Shown one piece after another: positions 60,164 to 64,000 of a DNA stretch of 64,000 nucleotides. Origin of the DNA: Hyphomonadaceae bacterium. Its GTDB lineage: Bacteria; Pseudomonadota; Alphaproteobacteria; Caulobacterales; Aquidulcibacteraceae. A program made the translations under genes and the position numbers. Numbering within the stretch: position 1 is the first letter of the stretch; every line of letters begins with the position of its first letter. Below the pieces are notes generated by a model. That model worked only from the letters and a program-made list of their open reading frames with translations, had not been told where the DNA came from and made no database searches. The stretch covers positions 62,001 to 126,000 of the forward strand of contig JAHDXR010000010.1 in the NCBI GenBank assembly GCA_023384105.1. The letters are read 5' to 3'.

Positions 60164-60901
60164 TTAACGCGCGCTTACGTCTGCTCGGCGCGCGGCGAGA
60201 ACCGCGCGCGCGGCCTCCAGATCGGGCGGACTGTCGACGCCCTTGGGGAAGTCTGTGATCGCATCGGCGACGATGGTCATGCCCATTTCGAGCGCGCGCA
60301 TCTGTTCGAGCTTCTCGCGCAGTTCGAGCGGCGAGGGCGGCGCGGCGACGAAGCGCGCCAGCGCGTCGCGGCGATAGACGTAGACGCCGACATGGCGTTC
60401 GATCGGGCCTTCGCCCCATGGCGCGGGCGCGCGGGTGAAAGCCAGGCAGCGGCCGTCCTGGGCCCGAATGGCCTTGACGATGTTCGGATTGGCGCGTTCG
60501 GCCTCGTCGTTCGACGGCGAAACGAGCGTTGCGATGTCGGCGCCGGGTCTGAGCGCGGCCACGGCGCGGGCGATGTCGGCGGGCGCCATGGTCGGCATGT
60601 CGCCCTGCAGATTGACGGCGACGTCGAAACGGCGGGCGGGGTCGAACGCCTCCAGCGCGGCGTGGACGCGGTCGGAGCCGGAGGGGAGTTCGGGGTCGGT
60701 CAGCGTCACATGGGCGCCGGCGCGCAGCGCCGCTTCGGCCACCTCTTCCTCGGCGGCGGCCACCAGGACAGGGCCGACGCCGGCGGCGCGGGCGAGGTCC
60801 GCCACCCAGGCGATCATCGGCCGCCCGTGGATATCGGCGAGCGGCTTGCCGGGCAGGCGCGTGGAGGCCATGCGGGCCGGAATGACGATGACCGGGTTCA
60901 T
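60164..60901 (-). CDS. kdsB: 3-deoxy-manno-octulosonate cytidylyltransferase
   Basis: VIPARMASTRLPGKPLADIHGRPMI, LPSGSDRVHAAL and VNLQGDMP. Confidence 0.96.
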   Translation of the reverse strand: MNPVIVIPARMASTRLPGKPLADIHGRPMIAWVADLARAAGVGPVLVAAAEEEVAEAALRAGAHVTLTDPELPSGSDRVHAALEAFDPARRFDVAVNLQGDMPTMAPADIARAVAALRPGADIATLVSPSNDEAERANPNIVKAIRAQDGRCLAFTRAPAPWGEGPIERHVGVYVYRRDALARFVAAPPSPLELREKLEQMRALEMGMTIVADAITDFPKGVDSPPDLEAARAVLAARRADVSAR

Positions 60902-61035
60902 AGGCCCTCGCATGCCGTGCGGCGGTTCGCCGCGCAAGGCCGGCGCAGTGCGTCCGCGTCGCAGCCCCCGCTTGGCGTAGCGCGCAACGCACGCCATAAA
61001 CCGCCCGTCAATTTCGGCCAGTCAGGGCAGGGCTA

Positions 61036-61647
61036 ATGAGCGATCTGCGGATGAATTCGGTGTTCGGGGCCGTCCTGGCCTCGGTGTTGGGCGTCATGGG
61101 CGTGGGCGTGCTGGCCGGTTCGCTGGTGCAATCGAATTATCCGGAGACGGCGGGCTACCTGCCGGAAGTGCAGCTGGACGCCCCCGGCGGCGGCCCGGCC
61201 GCGCCGGCCGGTCCGCCGGACTTCGGCCGCCTGTTCGCCGATCAGGCCCAGCTCAGTGAGCTGATTGCGCGGGGCGAGCGCATCACGGCCCAATGCACCG
61301 CCTGCCACACGTTCGACGCCGGCGGCCCGAACCGGATCGGCCCCAACCTGCATGACGTGTTCGGGCGCGCCGTCGCCAGCCACGCCGGCTTCGCCTATTC
61401 GGACGCGATGGCCGGTCATGGCGGCGGCTGGGACTATCTCGCGCTGAACGATTTCTTGCTCTCGCCCGCGCGCGACGTGCCGGGCACTAAGATGGCGTTC
61501 GCGGGTCTGCGCAACGAGCAGGACCGGGTGGCGCTGATCGCTTATCTGCGCTCGATCTCGCCGAACAACGTGGCGCTGCCAGCGCCGTTGCCGGAAGCGG
61601 TTGAGACCGCGGCGCCGGCCGAAGGCGCGTCCGCAGGCGGCGGCTAA
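61036..61647 (+). CDS. Membrane-anchored class I c-type cytochrome (CycM-like)
   Basis: N-terminal TM; CTACHTFDAGGPNRIGPNLHDVFGR; GTKMAFAGL. Confidence 0.93.
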   Translation: MSDLRMNSVFGAVLASVLGVMGVGVLAGSLVQSNYPETAGYLPEVQLDAPGGGPAAPAGPPDFGRLFADQAQLSELIARGERITAQCTACHTFDAGGPNRIGPNLHDVFGRAVASHAGFAYSDAMAGHGGGWDYLALNDFLLSPARDVPGTKMAFAGLRNEQDRVALIAYLRSISPNNVALPAPLPEAVETAAPAEGASAGGG

Positions 61648-61725
61648 AGCACCGCGCCTATGGCCCGCCGGCGTCCCGCCGGCGGGCCATAGGACGTTGC
61701 GTGGGATTTGGCGCACGGCGCTTTA
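61645..61725. repeat. Family A element, 16-bp perfect stem, outer arms contain both convergent stop codons
   Basis: CCTATGGCCCGCCGGC-GTCCC-GCCGGCGGGCCATAGG at 61657-61693; TAAAGCACCGCG ... GGCGCTTTAA ends. Confidence 0.88.
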
Positions 61726-62547
61726 AAGCCGGCGGATCGTGCGCGGCGGACCGTTGCGGGCGATCGCCGCGCTCAGCGGCTCGATCACTGTCTGCATGTG
61801 GAAGGCGTTGGCGTGCAGCAGCTCCGCCGCGCTGCGCATGACGCCGACATGGCCGCTCCAGAACACGAGATCGCCGCGCTGAAGCGGCGCATCGGGCGGA
61901 ATGGCTCGACCCACCGCCTGTTCCTGCATGTCGGCGTCGCGCGGCGCCGGCACGCCGCCGGTTTCAAGCGCGCTCTGCACCATGCCAGAGCAATCGACGG
62001 CGCTCGAATCCTTGCCGCCCCATAGATAGGGCAAGCCGACGAAGCGCTCGGCGCTGGCGACCCAGTCTTCGACCGTCGCGTCGATCGGCGCGATGTGCGC
62101 GGCATAGACCCAGCCGCCGCGGCTCAGCGCCGCGAAGCCGTTCTCGTAGGTCGCGATCCTGAGCTTGGCGTTGAGGCTGAGCGGCGAGGGCGGTTGCGAT
62201 TTCTTGTCGGGCTTGGGAAACACCAGCGTGCGCAGCACGGCGACGCGATGCGTCGGCGCGTGGATGTCGGTGTCGAAACTGTCGGCGCGGGCGTAGCCGA
62301 CATATCCGTCGAGCCGCGCCTGGCCCCAGACCCAGCCCTGATCGTCGCGGTCGTAGACGTCGAAGATTTCGCCGTAGAGCAGCTGCGTTTCCAGCCGCGC
62401 AACGAAAGACGGCGCCTCGCGCAGAACGGAGGCGCCGACTTTGACCTGATGCGGAACGGCCTCGACGAACCGTTCCGCATCGACCTGGCCTTTGAGCTTC
62501 GCCGCCGCCACATCGCTGCGCGCCGGCGTCAGCCGCGGATCGTTCAT
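61723..62547 (-). CDS. NlpC/P60 family cell-wall hydrolase with SH3-like domain
   Basis: GLPYLWGGKDSSAVDCSGMVQSAL and GDLVFWSGHVGVM; start MNDPRLTPARSDV. Confidence 0.93.
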   Translation of the reverse strand: MNDPRLTPARSDVAAAKLKGQVDAERFVEAVPHQVKVGASVLREAPSFVARLETQLLYGEIFDVYDRDDQGWVWGQARLDGYVGYARADSFDTDIHAPTHRVAVLRTLVFPKPDKKSQPPSPLSLNAKLRIATYENGFAALSRGGWVYAAHIAPIDATVEDWVASAERFVGLPYLWGGKDSSAVDCSGMVQSALETGGVPAPRDADMQEQAVGRAIPPDAPLQRGDLVFWSGHVGVMRSAAELLHANAFHMQTVIEPLSAAIARNGPPRTIRRL

Positions 62548-62918
62548 GAGACCGCTTGTAGCATCGGCCGCTGCTGCTGTTCGCCCTCGTCCTGTAGAAT
62601 GGTGGCGCCCAGCTGCTCCAGGAACGCGTCGCCCTTTTCGGTGCGCTCGACGAACACGTTGCGGCCGTCCTTCGGGTCGCGGCGGCGCTGCACGAAGCCG
62701 AGCCGCGAGAGGGTGTCGAGCGCCCGCGTGATCGCCGGCTTGCCGACGTTCAGCGCGGCCGCCAGTCCGCGCACGGTATGCGGCGCCGGCTGCAGCCGGA
62801 CCGTCATCAGCACCGCCAGCTGGCGGGCCGTCAGGTCCGGGGCGTCCGAACGCACCGTGCTGACGGTGACCCGCCGCCAAAGATCCAGGGCTTCCACTTT
62901 ATTTTGGATGAGGTCCAT
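62544..62918 (-). CDS. MarR family transcriptional regulator
   Basis: LTARQLAVLMTVRLQPAPHTVRGLAAALNVGKPAITRALDTLSRLGFVQRRRDPKDGRNVFVERTEKG. Confidence 0.92.
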   Translation of the reverse strand: MDLIQNKVEALDLWRRVTVSTVRSDAPDLTARQLAVLMTVRLQPAPHTVRGLAAALNVGKPAITRALDTLSRLGFVQRRRDPKDGRNVFVERTEKGDAFLEQLGATILQDEGEQQQRPMLQAVS

Positions 62919-63097
62919 GCCGCTCCCCTCCGGTTGAATCGCAAGTGGAAGATTCGCTGATTTGGTGGTCCTTGCAAGCGCGAAACCACAAGATGTTGTG
63001 GAAGAGGCAAAATGGTTAACAAGAGGTGGACGGCGACCTCCGAAACGATCCAGGCGCGGCAAGGGCTGGACCGGGGCTTCCGCCTCTGAGACAGCCG

Positions 63098-63511
63098 TTA
63101 GCGGGCGTCGTAGACGCTCACGCCCTCCTGCAAGGCCGCCGCGAGAAGAGGCGCGTCACGTGTGGCCAATTTCGCGCCCAGGCGAAGCGCGGCTTCAAGA
63201 TAGCAGGCGTCGTAGAATGAGAGGTGACGCCGGCGCGAGAGCGAAAGCGTCTCCGTGAGAATGAGTTCGTCCGGCGGCGCCTCGATGTGCACGACAGCAT
63301 GCAGAATCTGCAGCGCCGTATCCGTGGCGCTTGCAGACAGGCGCTGCTGACGTTCGGCTTTGGCGAGGCCGCTGCGGATCTCGAACGAGAAGATGAAAGG
63401 CGCGACAAATGCCGTATTTGCAAGCGTTCTGAGCGCAAACGCGGCGGCGGTTTTTTGCGACTGCAACACCCATGCGTGGGCGACCGAAGCGTCAATGACG
63501 GTGACGCTCAT
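63098..63511 (-). CDS. vapC: PIN domain (VapC-type) toxin
   Basis: VIDASV, FEIRSGL, SFYDACYLEAA and LATRDAPL: acidic residues of the PIN active site retained. Confidence 0.9.
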   Translation of the reverse strand: MSVTVIDASVAHAWVLQSQKTAAAFALRTLANTAFVAPFIFSFEIRSGLAKAERQQRLSASATDTALQILHAVVHIEAPPDELILTETLSLSRRRHLSFYDACYLEAALRLGAKLATRDAPLLAAALQEGVSVYDAR

Positions 63512-63765
63512 TCACGCCCTTCTTCGACCGCTTCCTTCCAATCAAACGGAGGAAATCCGGCGTCGGTCTGAGTTTCTTGAAGCCGCGCCAGTTCGTCGAG
63601 AAGACGCTGGCGTTCGGCAGGCCCCAACTGTCGGCGCGCAGGCGACAGCCGCGCCACGGCCTTGCCATGGCGGGTGATGATGACCTCCGCGCCGGTCTGC
63701 TCCACTTCCTGGATCAACGAGGAGAGCCGGTTCTTGGCCTCGTGCAGCGCGACTTGCTTGCTCAT
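63508..63765 (-). CDS. Phd/YefM family antitoxin
   Basis: SKQVALHEAKNRLSSLIQEVEQTGAEVIITRHGKAVARLSP. Confidence 0.92.
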   Translation of the reverse strand: MSKQVALHEAKNRLSSLIQEVEQTGAEVIITRHGKAVARLSPARRQLGPAERQRLLDELARLQETQTDAGFPPFDWKEAVEEGRE

Positions 63766-63798
63766 AGAGATAAGATTACACATATTTTGGCTAAAATT

Positions 63799-64000
63799 CT
63801 AGCCAAATCGCCCTTTCAGCACGCGGTACACGGCGCGCAGCGCTTGTGCGTCGCCGCCTTGGGGGCGGCTGGGCTTTTCTTTCGGCGACCAGGCGAAGAT
63901 GTCGAAATGGGCCCAGTTCGCAACGCCGACGAAACGGCGCAGGAACAGCGCGCCGTAGATCGAGCCCGCCATCGCGCCGTCGCCGGTGTTCTTCAGGTCG
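63799..64000 (-). CDS. Leucyl aminopeptidase (M17) family, C-terminal fragment cut by window edge
   Basis: Own translation of the reverse strand: DLKNTGDGAMAGSIYGALFLRRFVGVANWAHFDIFAWSPKEKPSRPQGGDAQALRAVYRVLKGRFG*; not in the supplied ORF list. Confidence 0.87.
   Translation of the reverse strand, partial: DLKNTGDGAMAGSIYGALFLRRFVGVANWAHFDIFAWSPKEKPSRPQGGDAQALRAVYRVLKGRFG

Overview
This 64-kb, GC-rich window reads as the chromosome of an alphaproteobacterium. Marks of this are a class I lysyl-tRNA synthetase, a split methionine synthase, MlaA/MlaC, FtsEX-YdcF-PlsC-DUF2125, and TIGR02302/DUF4175 next to lysA/argH. Gene density is high and most content is housekeeping or biosynthetic: Met cycle, MetX/MetW, aromatic amino acids, Lys/Arg, ETF, KdsB and pyrD. 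I saw no rRNA, CRISPR array, prophage or complete IS element, and recognised no tRNA by eye. I found no obvious multi-gene novel defence or biosynthetic system. The most distinctive signals are as follows. (1) A family of GC-rich palindromic elements (core GGACCGCCGGCGTCCCGCCGGCATGCG, often as an inverted pair with outer TAAAGCGCCGCG arms) fills most convergent intergenic gaps and repeatedly abuts or supplies stop codons. (2) A second, ~130-bp palindrome has ends that contain the stop codons of both flanking convergent genes. (3) Four toxin-antitoxin loci are present, one with an internally deleted, frame-shifted ParE relic beside an intact antitoxin. (4) A divergent promoter carries mirror-image G-quadruplex-type tracts before both start codons. 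(5) A PNPOx-like gene lies inside the split metH operon, whose ArsR-methyltransferase leader gene has a palindromic operator over its own start codon. (6) One lipoprotein gene is split by a frameshift. Starts were refined by eye from the supplied ORF track. Long antisense ORFs were treated as GC-bias artefacts.
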